Counted from the first letter of the stretch, positions 18,474 through 27,743 are shown. The stretch: 64,000 bases of DNA from Candidatus Thalassarchaeaceae archaeon (GCA_943841885.1 CALSZZ010000001.1:62001-126000); one strand, 5' to 3'. A program made the numbers and translations. The notes: a model not told the origin generated them from the sequence alone.

Positions 18474-19204
18474 ATGAAAATAAAGTTGTGTGGATAATTG
18501 GGGCTACTGGTGGAATTGGCAGATGTATTGTCTCTAATTTAAAAAACGAAGATTGGACAGTTGTTGGAAGCGCAAGAGATGAATCAAATCTCGAAAACCT
18601 TTCTAATGAAATGGGAATCAAAATACATCCAGTAGATGCAAGAAATAATTCAGACATGCAAGAAATAGCCAATTCAATTAAGGAGGAATATGGCAGGATT
18701 GATGCCGTAGTTCTGGCAGTTGGAACAATATTTCTACGTCCTACACATGCCACTTCTTCAGAACAATTTATGGAGACTGTAGAGCAAAATCTACTTACTG
18801 CACATAATGTAATCAACTCCACTGCTAAAATAATGATGAAAGAAAAAAGTGGACGTATTATTTTGTTCTCATCAGCAGCTGCAAGTATAGGTATGCCAAA
18901 TCATGGAGCAATTAGTGCTTCTAAAGCTGGATTAGAAGGTTTAGCTAGGGCTACTGCTTCAGAATACGCAAAAAGAGGCATTAGAATCAATGTTGTATCT
19001 CCAGGACTAACCGATACTCCACTAGCCTCCAAGATTTTATCTTCTGATTCTGCAAGAGAAATTAGTAACAGTAAGAATCCGTCGGGAAGAATTGGATTAG
19101 CTTCAGAAGTTGGTGATGTTGCTTCATGGTTAGTAAGTCAAGCTCCTGATTGGATTACTGGAGAAGTAATACATGTTGATGGTGGACTTTCAAATATCAA
19201 ATAA
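18470..19204 (+). CDS. SDR-family protein lacking the catalytic Tyr
   Basis: 244 residues, FabG-like fold: GATGGIG at 8-14, DARN near 52, AVGT at the NAG position, LFSSAAASIG carrying the catalytic Ser, and VSPGLTDTPL. Where SDRs have Y-S-A-S-K this protein reads I-S-A-S-K (18913-18927). Lys is kept but the proton-relaying Tyr is Ile. It may be catalytically altered or a binding protein. Coupled by ATGA to the UbiB-like kinase, it may act in the same lipid or quinone pathway. Confidence 0.85.
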   Translation: MNENKVVWIIGATGGIGRCIVSNLKNEDWTVVGSARDESNLENLSNEMGIKIHPVDARNNSDMQEIANSIKEEYGRIDAVVLAVGTIFLRPTHATSSEQFMETVEQNLLTAHNVINSTAKIMMKEKSGRIILFSSAAASIGMPNHGAISASKAGLEGLARATASEYAKRGIRINVVSPGLTDTPLASKILSSDSAREISNSKNPSGRIGLASEVGDVASWLVSQAPDWITGEVIHVDGGLSNIK

Positions 19205-19266
19205 TACTCGATATTACATTATTAAATTTTACTATAAAACAGAATATTCGTCTAAATTCGACCTAC

Positions 19267-19443
19267 TAGAAGAACCCGAGATACCATCCAGCCACATAAA
19301 AAAAAGGAATTAAAGGAAGTAAATAGAATAACACTGGTTTCAACCAATCTCTCCACCACCACCTTTTATCTAAATGGCCTAACGTGCCTTCATAGACACC
19401 TTCAACAACAATTGCAGCTATATCACTCTCACCGGTAGCCATG
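19267..19443 (-). CDS. 58-residue single-pass membrane protein
   Basis: ATG at 19443, stop at 19267-19269. It begins MATGESDIAAIVVEGVYEGT, has a Lys-Arg-Trp-Trp-Trp stretch near 26-30, and ends in a hydrophobic helix VLFYLLPLIPFFYVAGWYLG (about residues 37-56). It fills an otherwise empty gap between the SDR and the pseudouridine synthase. The amphipathic-then-membrane plan and complete frame support a real small gene. I do not recognise it. Confidence 0.55.
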
Positions 19444-19490
19444 ACATTGGAGATATACTATTAGAATTTCAATGATTCCCAACTTAATTA

Positions 19491-20273
19491 CTATCGATCA
19501 CTTTCAATATTATTGAATATATTAACATTTATTTCTCTAATATCTATTTCACAATATTCTCCAAAATCTATATTGAAATCACTTAAAAGCATATTTTCAG
19601 TAGATAATCTATGTAATTTTTTTACTTCATTCCCGAGAGATGTCAACATTCGACGAATCTCTCTTTTTTTACCCTCATCAATTGTTATTTCCATACTAAA
19701 TTCTTTGATATTGGATAATATTGCCGGCCTAGTAATATATTCTTCAACAATTACACCATTATCTTTAACTGATATTTGTACGCCATTTTTTATTGAATTA
19801 ATTTGTTCTTTTGTTATCGATTCAGTGGTTTCAATATAGTATGTTTTTTTAATATTATTTTCTGGATTTGTAATCTTATGAACTAACTTACCATCAGTTG
19901 TCACCAATAAGAAACCTGTAGTATTTTCATCTAATCGACCTACGGTTATTAGTGACTTATATACAGTTGCAGACGTTTCATCACGGAACAATTCATAAAC
20001 TGATTTCTTGGCTAATTTTATTTCTTGTGAATTCAATCTTGAACAAATAAAGCCTAATGGCTTATTTAATAAAAAATAACTTTCTTTTTGCGGAAGTTTT
20101 ATTATTTTATTATCATAAATGACTTTTTTTTTATTCGGGTTAAATTCATAACTCATATTTTTAATAATAACTCCATTTATTGTGATTTTCCCTTCCCAAA
20201 TTGATTCTTTGACTTTAGCTTTAGATGTGAAGATACCACTCTTGGATAGAAATTGATGCAATCTAATTTTCAT
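19491..20273 (-). CDS. RsuA/RluB/RluF-family rRNA pseudouridine synthase
   Basis: 260 residues. An N-terminal S4 RNA-binding domain (RLHQFLSKSGIFTSKAKVKE, residues 4-50) is followed by the synthase domain. FLLNKPLGFICS is near 65, and the catalytic Asp is in GRLDENTTGFLLVTTDG near 110. GKKREIRRML near 200 is the conserved C-terminal element. It isomerises a uridine in rRNA. This family is bacterial in distribution, and archaea normally use TruB/Pus10/Cbf5-type enzymes, so transfer is likely. The gene is unusually AT-rich (many Asn/Ile/Lys) even for this contig. Confidence 0.9.
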   Translation of the reverse strand: MKIRLHQFLSKSGIFTSKAKVKESIWEGKITINGVIIKNMSYEFNPNKKKVIYDNKIIKLPQKESYFLLNKPLGFICSRLNSQEIKLAKKSVYELFRDETSATVYKSLITVGRLDENTTGFLLVTTDGKLVHKITNPENNIKKTYYIETTESITKEQINSIKNGVQISVKDNGVIVEEYITRPAILSNIKEFSMEITIDEGKKREIRRMLTSLGNEVKKLHRLSTENMLLSDFNIDFGEYCEIDIREINVNIFNNIESDR

Positions 20274-20299
20274 AACTCTTCAATATTCGAGTCTAACTA

Positions 20300-20743
20300 T
20301 TATTGGTTATTAGGTGTTCCTCTAACTAATATTAGATTTAATGCCAAACCTATTGGCATTAACATAACTCCAAAAAATACTGAAATTACAATAATCCATT
20401 TCTCAGCCTTAGCCTGCATGCATCTTTTCCAAATCCATCTTGTGACAAATATATCGCCAGCGACCATGTGAGCCCATGCAGCAGACGCACCCGCTTTTGT
20501 ACCTAGTAAATCAGCTAAACCCTGTAAAGCATTTGTTGGATCCATAGAGTCTTTGGCCAATCCAATAAGTCCCGAAACATCTGAAAATGAGATTAAAAAC
20601 CATATTGCAATAGGCCCAATAAAAAACCAAGGACCCTGCATTAGTTGTTGAGTTCTTTCATGTTCAGGATATATCATCATAGCAATCCAGAATGGTCCAA
20701 CCCACATAGTGGATAAAAAGAAAGATAAATCATACAAATCCAT
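20300..20743 (-). CDS. ABA4-like (DUF4281) membrane protein
   Basis: 147 residues, four predicted helices (about 8-28, 40-58, 88-108, 115-140). Family hallmarks are GPFWIAMMIYPEHERTQQLM near the N terminus, then LLGTKAGASAAWAHMVAGDIFVTRWIW near 80-105. Plant ABA4 is needed for neoxanthin formation, and bacterial homologues often accompany carotenoid genes. Its place two genes from crtI fits carotenoid modification, possibly isomerisation. The specific reaction is inferred. Confidence 0.75.
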   Translation of the reverse strand: MDLYDLSFFLSTMWVGPFWIAMMIYPEHERTQQLMQGPWFFIGPIAIWFLISFSDVSGLIGLAKDSMDPTNALQGLADLLGTKAGASAAWAHMVAGDIFVTRWIWKRCMQAKAEKWIIVISVFFGVMLMPIGLALNLILVRGTPNNQ

Positions 20744-20752
20744 ATTAAAACC

Positions 20753-21340
20753 TCAATTAAGTATACTTTTGATTTCTTCAACAATTTCTTCTGTAGCCCA
20801 GTAAGTCTTTGATGTCCATGTTAATTTTCCTGTTGAATCCATTATTTGTAAAGTTGGCGTAGACGGATTTCCGAATGCATCATAAATTGAGTATTCACTT
20901 TCTAATCTAGTGTCCAAGTCTATCAATGGTGTATTTTCAGACGGCATAACAAGTGGCCATGAGACTGGATTTGACGCATTGTCTCCATAAACTCTTTCTA
21001 GAGATGAGGGATTTTCGAATGAGGCATATCTGTGGATGCTTAGAACTGATGTGTTACTGATATTTCCATCATTTACTTCTTTTGCTATTACATCAGTCCA
21101 ATCATGACAACCTCTGCAATTTGCTGCTACCCAAATTAGTAAAACAGAATTATTAGAAACGTAGTCTTCTAAATCTAGATTAGAGTTATTTTCATCTCCC
21201 ATTATTAGGGAAGTAAATGACATTCTCTCCGGAGCGGATGACTGTATAATTTCTTCTTCATCTATTAACTGACCTTCTTCTATACAACCCCCAAGAGATG
21301 TTAAAATGAGTAAAAAAACTATGAACATTGTTTTTTTCAT
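20753..21340 (-). CDS. thioredoxin-like lipoprotein
   Basis: 195 residues. The signal peptide ends in a lipobox (LTSLGGC, Cys ~19), so it is probably lipid-anchored outside the membrane. A thioredoxin-like domain follows with VLLIWVAANCRGCHDW near 70-85, giving a C-R-G-C redox pair. The C-terminal part (FGNPSTPTLQIMDSTGKLTW) carries the cis-Pro loop (TP). It likely acts in extracytoplasmic thiol redox. The ATG overlaps the crtI stop (21337-21340), so it is co-expressed with carotenoid desaturation. Confidence 0.8.
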   Translation of the reverse strand: MKKTMFIVFLLILTSLGGCIEEGQLIDEEEIIQSSAPERMSFTSLIMGDENNSNLDLEDYVSNNSVLLIWVAANCRGCHDWTDVIAKEVNDGNISNTSVLSIHRYASFENPSSLERVYGDNASNPVSWPLVMPSENTPLIDLDTRLESEYSIYDAFGNPSTPTLQIMDSTGKLTWTSKTYWATEEIVEEIKSILN

Positions 21341-22905
21341 TGTTGAACCACCATTTTAGACTTTATTTTAGGCTTCTTGATATCTTCAAACCAAGTTTCT
21401 ACACCGTTCCAGTCTGGTTCAATACCTAAATCAGCACAGATTAGTTTCGCACTTATTCTGCCACTCTCAAATATAGTTGGTAGACCGCTTCCTGGATGCG
21501 TACCTCCACCAACTAAGAAAAGATCATTCAATTCTTCAAATCTATTTTGCGGCCTTCTCCAGAGCATTTGATCCAAGCCGTGCGCAAGATTGAAAACAGC
21601 ACCTTTGTAGATATCTCGAGAACCCCAATCATCTGGAGTAACAATAGTCTCTGATACAATGTGCTCTTTCAAATCATCATATCCTAACTTTTTCATTGTC
21701 TCGAGTACTACGTCCTTGTAATCATGTTTTATTTCTTCCCAATCAATTGATTCATGTACATTAGAAACTGGAACGAGTACATAGATAGTAGAATGACCTT
21801 CAGGGGCCATTGAGGGATCTGTTAAGCAAGCATTTTGAACATATAGCGATGGATCGTCCCATGTAATCTTGTTCTCCGTAACGTCTTTTAGGTTGGTATG
21901 ATAATCTTTAGATGCATATATTTGGTGATGATCCAAATCATATTTTTTATCTATTCCAAGATAAAGCATAAATGTAGAGCAAGAATAAGATTTTTCATCT
22001 AATTTCTTGTTGGACCATCTTTTTCTTAATTTATCGGGAATCAATTCTTTCATTCCTGTTGCAAAATCTACATTCATCACATATTTTTTGGCAGTGTAAG
22101 TATCTTTTGCAGTTTTAACTCCTATTATTTCTTTACCTTCAAAAAGACACTCTTCAACAGGCTCATTCAAACAAATATCTACTCCTAATTCTTCTGCTAG
22201 TATTCCCATTCTCTCAGTTACTGTCCCTAATCCACCTTTGGCGTGATAAATGCCGTATTCTAATTCTAAAAATGATAATATTGTGAATAGGCTAGGAGCT
22301 TGAAACGGAGACATCCCTAAGTATTTAGTTTGAAAACTCATAGCAAGTTGCATCCTATCATCATCAAAGAACTTAGATAAATCTGATGCAACACTTCTCC
22401 ACGGCCTCAATACTTTGGCCACTCTCAATGCTCTCTTGTTAGCGAGATTAGTCCAACCGGTCCAAGGAGAATTTAAACAATTTTTAGATAATTTGAGTTT
22501 CTCTCGATTATCTAATACATATTTTCTAAAACCTTCTGCATCTTTTTCTCCGCACAATTCTTGTATTTGAGTTACCATGTATTCAATATCGGTGCTTGCG
22601 TTCAATGAGCCACCTTCTCCGAATACTAGTCTATAATTTGGATCTATTTTTATTAGATTTAATTCCTCATGAGCATCTTTTCCTATTGCTTGAAATATTT
22701 CTTCTATGATTTCAGTGTAGTGAAAGAAAGTAGGCCCGTTATCGTACCGAAAACCATCTTTTTCTATTACCTTTGTTCGGCCTCCGACAGAACCTGTTTT
22801 CTCGATTATTTTAACATTAAGTCCCGCCTTGGCAAGCAACAACGAACATGCAAGTCCTCCAGGGCCTGCTCCCACTATTATTACGTCTGATTCATTGTTA
22901 GCCAT
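21337..22905 (-). CDS. crtI: phytoene desaturase / CrtI-type carotenoid oxidoreductase
   Basis: 522 residues from ATG 22905 (MANNESDVII); an upstream in-frame start at 22944 is less likely. The FAD-binding motif is VIIVGAGPGGLACSLLLAKAG, followed by EKTGSVGGRT and GPTFFHY. The C-terminal signature VGGGTHPGSGLPTIFESGRISA is the bacterial-type carotenoid desaturase motif. It introduces double bases into phytoene, a step toward coloured carotenoids and possibly retinal for rhodopsins. It forms an operon with the lipoprotein and the ABA4-like gene. Confidence 0.92.
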   Translation of the reverse strand: MANNESDVIIVGAGPGGLACSLLLAKAGLNVKIIEKTGSVGGRTKVIEKDGFRYDNGPTFFHYTEIIEEIFQAIGKDAHEELNLIKIDPNYRLVFGEGGSLNASTDIEYMVTQIQELCGEKDAEGFRKYVLDNREKLKLSKNCLNSPWTGWTNLANKRALRVAKVLRPWRSVASDLSKFFDDDRMQLAMSFQTKYLGMSPFQAPSLFTILSFLELEYGIYHAKGGLGTVTERMGILAEELGVDICLNEPVEECLFEGKEIIGVKTAKDTYTAKKYVMNVDFATGMKELIPDKLRKRWSNKKLDEKSYSCSTFMLYLGIDKKYDLDHHQIYASKDYHTNLKDVTENKITWDDPSLYVQNACLTDPSMAPEGHSTIYVLVPVSNVHESIDWEEIKHDYKDVVLETMKKLGYDDLKEHIVSETIVTPDDWGSRDIYKGAVFNLAHGLDQMLWRRPQNRFEELNDLFLVGGGTHPGSGLPTIFESGRISAKLICADLGIEPDWNGVETWFEDIKKPKIKSKMVVQQ

Positions 22906-23032
22906 AGTATCAAACCAGTTGAATTGCTTAGCACTTATAATCAATCGTTTTCATTTTTTGAAATAGATAGATTCGTTATTTAGTAGGATATTACCAATTT
23001 TTATCAATTAATTAGCTGTGGTTTTAAACATT

Positions 23033-23042
23033 CATATAAAAG
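23033..23042 (+). promoter_or_regulatory. TATA box for the fasciclin gene
   Basis: catataaaagg lies about 25-33 bases upstream of the ATG at 23066, the spacing expected for archaeal TBP plus a leaderless start. It argues against the in-frame start at 23018, which would lie upstream of the box. Confidence 0.55.
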
Positions 23043-23065
23043 GGGTAAGTAGTGCACGGGGATTC

Positions 23066-25429
23066 ATGTTTAACTCAAAAGTTATGATAGCCTTGCTAAT
23101 GACCGCCAGTCTCGTAATGTCGCCGATTGTGGCCGCAGATGATGCTGAAGATATACCTACTAATGCAGCCGGAACAGGGGTCCATGACTCTCTAGTAGCG
23201 GCTTTATCCCAAGCAGGGCTTGTTTCAACCCTCGCAGGTGACGGACCATTCACAGTGTTCGCACCTACAGATGCAGCTTTCACAGCAGCTGGAATTGATC
23301 TAGATTCTTTCGATACCGAAGAAAAGAACGCTACATTGGTAGATATTTTGACTTACCACGTAGTAGTAGGGCAAGTATTGTCCACAGATTTAACAGACGG
23401 AATGACAGCAACTGCACTAAATGGTGATGAGCTAACTTTCACTGTTTCAGCAGATGCAGTAACTGTTTCCGGAGCTACGGTAACAAGCGCGGATGTCATG
23501 GCATCAAATGGAGTAATCCATGTAATCGATACAGTATTGATGCCACCAGCAGATTTAGTTGACATTCCATCCACGGCAATATCAACAGGAATCCACACTT
23601 CTTTAGTGGCCGCATTAACAGCAACTGATTTAGTATCAGCTCTACAAGCAGACGGACCATTCACAGTGTTTGCACCTACAGATGCAGCTTTCACAGCAGC
23701 TGGAATTGATCTAGATTCTTTCGATACAGCTGAAGAAATAGCAACTCTGGCTGACATACTAACCTACCACGTAGTAGCAGGACAAGTTTTGTCTACAGAC
23801 CTAGTAGATGGAATGACAGCAACTGCACTAAATGGCGATGAGCTAACTTTCACTGTTTCAGCAGATGCAGTAACTGTTTCCGGAGCTACTGTAACAAGCG
23901 CAGATGTAATGACCACTAATGGAGTAATACATGTAATTGATGCAGTATTGATGCCACCGGCACCATATACAGGAATAGGAATTTGCTACAACACAGCCAC
24001 ACACATGATTGCAGCTGGTTCAACATATGAAGAATGCATTGCATACATGTACGTAGAAGATTTCGACATGGGAGGTCAAACATACACAGGTTGCTACAAC
24101 ACAGTATCACACGCTCTAACCGATGTTACACAAGCAGTTTGTGAATCATACATATGGACACCACCAGTAGACATACCAACTTCAGCAACTGCAACAGGGA
24201 TTCACACTTCTCTAGTGGCCGCATTAACAGCAGCTGATTTAGTATCAGCTCTACAAGCAGACGGACCATTCACAGTGTTTGCACCTACAGATGCAGCTTT
24301 CACAGCAGCTGGAATTGATCTAGATTCTTTCGATACAGCTGAAGAAATAGCAACTCTGGCTGACATACTAACCTACCACGTAGTAGTAGGGCAAGTATTG
24401 TCCACAGATTTAACAGACGGAATGACAGCAACTGCACTAAATGGTGATGAGCTAACTTTCACTGTTTCAGCAGATGCAGTAACTGTTTCCGGAGCTAATG
24501 TAGTACTAGCAGACGTACCTGCATCAAATGGAGTAATCCATGTAATCGATACAGTATTGATGCCACCAGCAGATTTAGTTGACATTCCATCCACGGCAAT
24601 ATCAACAGGAATCCACACTTCTTTAGTGGCCGCATTAACAGCAGCTGATTTAGTATCAGCTCTACAAGCAGACGGACCATTCACAGTGTTTGCACCTACA
24701 GATGCAGCTTTCACAGCAGCTGGAATTGATCTAGATTCTTTCGATACAGCTGAAGAAATAGCAACTCTGGCTGACATACTAACCTACCACGTAGTAGCAG
24801 GACAAGTTTTGTCTACAGACCTAGTAGATGGAATGACAGCAACTGCACTAAATGGCGATGAGCTAACTTTCACTGTTTCAGCAGATGCAGTAACTGTTTC
24901 CGGAGCTACTGTAACAAGCGCAGATGTAATGACCACTAATGGAGTAATACATGTAATTGATGCAGTATTGATGCCACCGGCAGATGCACCAACTATCCCG
25001 GAAGAATGCGATTATCTTGTAGGAATTGATGATACTGGATATGCATTCGATCACACCTCTCTTGAAATAGCAGTAGGAGAAACTGTATGCTGGATATGGA
25101 CAGATTCAGGAATGGCCCACAACGTCGCAGAAACTGCGAATGCAGAGGATACTATGAGACTAGTTGGCGGACTCTACAGCGGTGCTGCAGAAACAACTGT
25201 TGACTACAGAGTCACATTTGATGCTGATGAGACTTTTACTTACATCTGTGAACCACACGCTTCAATGAATATGAATGGGGTTGTAGTTGTAGGAACAGGA
25301 GTGGAAGCCGTCCAGACTCCAGAACCTAAAGATGATTCTGATGCAACACCTGGATTCGGAGCTCCATTACTAGTTTTAGCAGTAATGGGTGCAGTTTTAG
25401 TAGCAACACAAAGAAGTAAGTTAGATTAA
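23066..25429 (+). CDS. surface protein with four fasciclin domains, a cupredoxin domain and a PGF-CTERM-like anchor
   Basis: 787 residues from ATG 23066, with signal peptide MFNSKVMIALLMTASLVMSP. FAS1 domains lie at about 28-162, 163-300, 368-505 and 506-640 (each with FTVFAPTDAAFTA and NGVIHVIDTVLMPP). A Cys-bearing insert at ~300-368 separates domains 2 and 3. A plastocyanin-like domain at ~641-745 has copper ligands in MAHNVAE and YICEPHASM (C-x2-H-x2-M). The C-terminal ATPGFGAPLLVLAVMGAVLV plus a basic end matches PGF-CTERM sorting. An adhesive, extracellular copper protein anchored through an archaeosortase is inferred. FAS1 copies are almost identical at DNA level. Confidence 0.9.
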   Translation: MFNSKVMIALLMTASLVMSPIVAADDAEDIPTNAAGTGVHDSLVAALSQAGLVSTLAGDGPFTVFAPTDAAFTAAGIDLDSFDTEEKNATLVDILTYHVVVGQVLSTDLTDGMTATALNGDELTFTVSADAVTVSGATVTSADVMASNGVIHVIDTVLMPPADLVDIPSTAISTGIHTSLVAALTATDLVSALQADGPFTVFAPTDAAFTAAGIDLDSFDTAEEIATLADILTYHVVAGQVLSTDLVDGMTATALNGDELTFTVSADAVTVSGATVTSADVMTTNGVIHVIDAVLMPPAPYTGIGICYNTATHMIAAGSTYEECIAYMYVEDFDMGGQTYTGCYNTVSHALTDVTQAVCESYIWTPPVDIPTSATATGIHTSLVAALTAADLVSALQADGPFTVFAPTDAAFTAAGIDLDSFDTAEEIATLADILTYHVVVGQVLSTDLTDGMTATALNGDELTFTVSADAVTVSGANVVLADVPASNGVIHVIDTVLMPPADLVDIPSTAISTGIHTSLVAALTAADLVSALQADGPFTVFAPTDAAFTAAGIDLDSFDTAEEIATLADILTYHVVAGQVLSTDLVDGMTATALNGDELTFTVSADAVTVSGATVTSADVMTTNGVIHVIDAVLMPPADAPTIPEECDYLVGIDDTGYAFDHTSLEIAVGETVCWIWTDSGMAHNVAETANAEDTMRLVGGLYSGAAETTVDYRVTFDADETFTYICEPHASMNMNGVVVVGTGVEAVQTPEPKDDSDATPGFGAPLLVLAVMGAVLVATQRSKLD
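23549..23962 (+). repeat. fasciclin-domain DNA repeat, copy A
   Basis: This 414-bp block (start gcagatttagttgacattcc) recurs 1020 bp downstream with essentially one visible difference (gcaactgat versus gcagctgat). It is a recent intragenic duplication or gene conversion. Confidence 0.85.
24569..24982 (+). repeat. fasciclin-domain DNA repeat, copy B
   Basis: Second copy of the 414-bp block. Identity includes silent sites and ends near where the cupredoxin domain begins. Confidence 0.85.
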
Positions 25430-25809
25430 TTACTTAGCTTAACTTCTATCCAACCATCAAGTTCTCTCGCCACGTGAATGGCGAGGGGGCTTGGTCTACG
25501 GAGTTTTCCTAAAATTTTACCGTACATGGGAATTAATGGAAAAGGAGACCATTCTTTCACTTCTCCAGTTTCTAAGTCATATCTAGTTTGATGAAGGGGG
25601 CAGGTTACACATCCGTCTTTTACTTTTCCTCCGTAAGGTAACGGCCATGCCATATGCCTACATAGAGCATCAGTAACCCGAACTTCTAACTCGTCCCTCA
25701 TTATCATTATACTACGAAGGCCAATATTTTTCATTTTCTTTTTACCAACTTTCAGCTTATTTCCTTTCATCACACGATGCCATATTTCATCTTCTAATGG
25801 TAGATTCAT
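25426..25809 (-). CDS. Rieske-type [2Fe-2S] protein
   Basis: 127 residues, soluble. The cluster ligands are C-R-H near 71 and C-P-L-H near 90 (CRHMAW ... CVTCPLHQTRYDL), followed by a Gly-x-x-x-x-W loop. The spacing between the boxes is about 17 residues, as in Rieske ferredoxins. No membrane helix is present, so it is a soluble electron carrier or oxygenase partner rather than a bc1 subunit. It converges with the fasciclin gene with a four-base overlap of stops. Confidence 0.87.
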   Translation of the reverse strand: MNLPLEDEIWHRVMKGNKLKVGKKKMKNIGLRSIMIMRDELEVRVTDALCRHMAWPLPYGGKVKDGCVTCPLHQTRYDLETGEVKEWSPFPLIPMYGKILGKLRRPSPLAIHVARELDGWIEVKLSN

Positions 25810-25910
25810 GTACTAAGCAATATATACCATTATTAATATCTTTCAGTTTTTTATTGTTAAATTCTCCAAGATGATACACACATTGAAGATGTAGAAGTGT
25901 AGCGTATATC

Positions 25911-26234
25911 ATGGACAAAACCCCCACTCTTACTGATATCGAAAGAGGAGATGAATCTTGTATTCTAAGATTCAGTGATGATAAGTCATTTCAAGTTGAA
26001 TATTTAGCAATTCGTATCCGCTGCCAATGTGCTAAATGTAAGCCAAGACAAGAAAATGAGCAAAGGAAAATAGAATTTCATGAGGAAGTATCAAGATTAG
26101 TAATGGAAAAACCTATGATCGAACCCGTAGGTCATTATGGAATAACTATGATATGGCCTAGTGGCTGTAGTAGTGGAATACATTCATTTTCTCATCTTAG
26201 AAGTATTGCTGAGGACTCCGGAACTGTAATTTAA
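25911..26234 (+). CDS. DUF971-domain protein
   Basis: 107 residues. It matches the DUF971 / gamma-butyrobetaine hydroxylase N-terminal-like fold: ILRFSDDKSFQVEYLAIRIRCQCAKC near 18-45, then VGHYGITMIWPSGCSSGIHSFSHLR. The Cys/His pattern (C-x-C-x-x-C) suggests a metal or Fe-S site. In bacteria the stand-alone domain is linked to Fe-S cluster proteins; the role here is unknown. It lies just upstream of pus10. Confidence 0.8.
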   Translation: MDKTPTLTDIERGDESCILRFSDDKSFQVEYLAIRIRCQCAKCKPRQENEQRKIEFHEEVSRLVMEKPMIEPVGHYGITMIWPSGCSSGIHSFSHLRSIAEDSGTVI

Positions 26235-26315
26235 TCTAACGAAGCAGTCAAATGTAAAGGACTCTGCCAATAACCATCGAAGAATAGGCTAGCACCGTTC
26301 TCGATAGGTGATTCA

Positions 26316-27743
26316 ATGTCCAAAACTAGCCCAAAGGATATCGATGATGACGATACATGGCATCAATTCTCGGATGCTGGCTATTCTTCTGCTTCCGTTA
26401 ATTTTGATAATGAACAAGAAAAAGATATCCAAGTTAATTCAGAAGAAGAATGGTTTGATGGTGATGATTTTGAATTTGAAGGTAAAACACTAGATTGGAA
26501 TTCACCGCCCTGTCCAACTCCATTGGGCATAGCTCATATGGTTAAAATAGGTACATGTAATCATTGTCTTAAACGTGTTTCAGGTAAAAATAATATGTCA
26601 GGTGAAGAAATAAGAATTGAAGCATACACCAGGGATAATTCTTTAGAATCATCGTTTAGTAATGATTTATGCCCACTTTGTGAGAATTTATTTGATGATG
26701 TCGATAATATTGTTGAAAGAATAATAGAGAAAATAAATAATTTAGAATATACTACAATCCAGATAGGCATTCATTTACCTAAAGATCTCATTCAAGAAGC
26801 TCATGAGATTACATCTAGGCATGGAGCATCACAATCCATGCCTCTGAAAACTTCTATGGTGTTAGATATACAAAATACAATTAATAATAATTTAAATGCA
26901 GATATCAATTTTGTAAAAGATAAGCCTGATATTATGATTCTTGTTGATGGGCTAACACTAAGGGTTGATGTTGATGTTAGGCCAATTTATTATTATGGGA
27001 GGTATAGGAAATTAAGTCGAGAAATACCCCAAACTCGTTGGCCGTGTAGGGCATGCAAAGGCAGAAATAAAGGATGCGACTCTTGTGAAGGATCAGGACT
27101 TCAATACATCGACTCAGTACAAGATCTCGTAGGGGAGCCATTACGCATTGCTTTGGATGCTAAGGATACTAGTTTCCATGGAATGGGGAGGGAAGATATT
27201 GATGTAAGAATGTTAGGACTAGGTCGTCCCTTCATAATAGAAATAAAGAAACCTATGGGTAGAATATCGGAAATGTCAAATTTAGTTAAGGAAATTAATA
27301 CAAATTCAGATGGTAAAGTGGAAATAGATAATTTGATTAAAACAGAACGCTCATTAATTGCTAAGATTAAGAATTCCCGTTCTGATAAGTCATATAATAT
27401 AAGATTCAGAATATCTGAAGAATTAGAAGCTGAATTCATCACAAATTCTATTTTAGAGTTATCTGGCGTCATAATAAACCAGGAAACTCCTCGAAGAGTT
27501 TCTCACAGACGAGCAGATAAAATAAGAAAGAGGAAAATAGTCGATATTTATAATATCATAATCGAAAATAATGAAGTTGAATTTAGTATCCGTGCGGAAG
27601 CTGGAACTTACATCAAAGAACTAGTACATTCTGATGAAGGACGAACTAATCCCTCTGTCTCGGATAAACTTGGTGTTGATTGTGAAATTTTATGGCTTGA
27701 CGTTAATGAAATACATGATGATGAGGAAAATAAGGATAATTGA
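26316..27743 (+). CDS. pus10: tRNA pseudouridine synthase Pus10
   Basis: 475 residues. The N-terminal zinc-binding region has C-x-x-C pairs (CNHCLK near 86, CPLCENL near 118), a THUMP-like middle, and CRACKGRNKGCDSCEG near 247-262. The catalytic part contains LGLGRPFIIEIKKP, THRRAD replaced by SHRRADKIRKRK near 395, and AEAGTYIKELVHSDEGRTNPSV near 428-448, diagnostic of Pus10. It makes pseudouridine 54/55 in archaeal tRNA. Its 3' end is 77 bases from the L21e gene, as in many euryarchaea. Confidence 0.95.
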   Translation: MSKTSPKDIDDDDTWHQFSDAGYSSASVNFDNEQEKDIQVNSEEEWFDGDDFEFEGKTLDWNSPPCPTPLGIAHMVKIGTCNHCLKRVSGKNNMSGEEIRIEAYTRDNSLESSFSNDLCPLCENLFDDVDNIVERIIEKINNLEYTTIQIGIHLPKDLIQEAHEITSRHGASQSMPLKTSMVLDIQNTINNNLNADINFVKDKPDIMILVDGLTLRVDVDVRPIYYYGRYRKLSREIPQTRWPCRACKGRNKGCDSCEGSGLQYIDSVQDLVGEPLRIALDAKDTSFHGMGREDIDVRMLGLGRPFIIEIKKPMGRISEMSNLVKEINTNSDGKVEIDNLIKTERSLIAKIKNSRSDKSYNIRFRISEELEAEFITNSILELSGVIINQETPRRVSHRRADKIRKRKIVDIYNIIIENNEVEFSIRAEAGTYIKELVHSDEGRTNPSVSDKLGVDCEILWLDVNEIHDDEENKDN

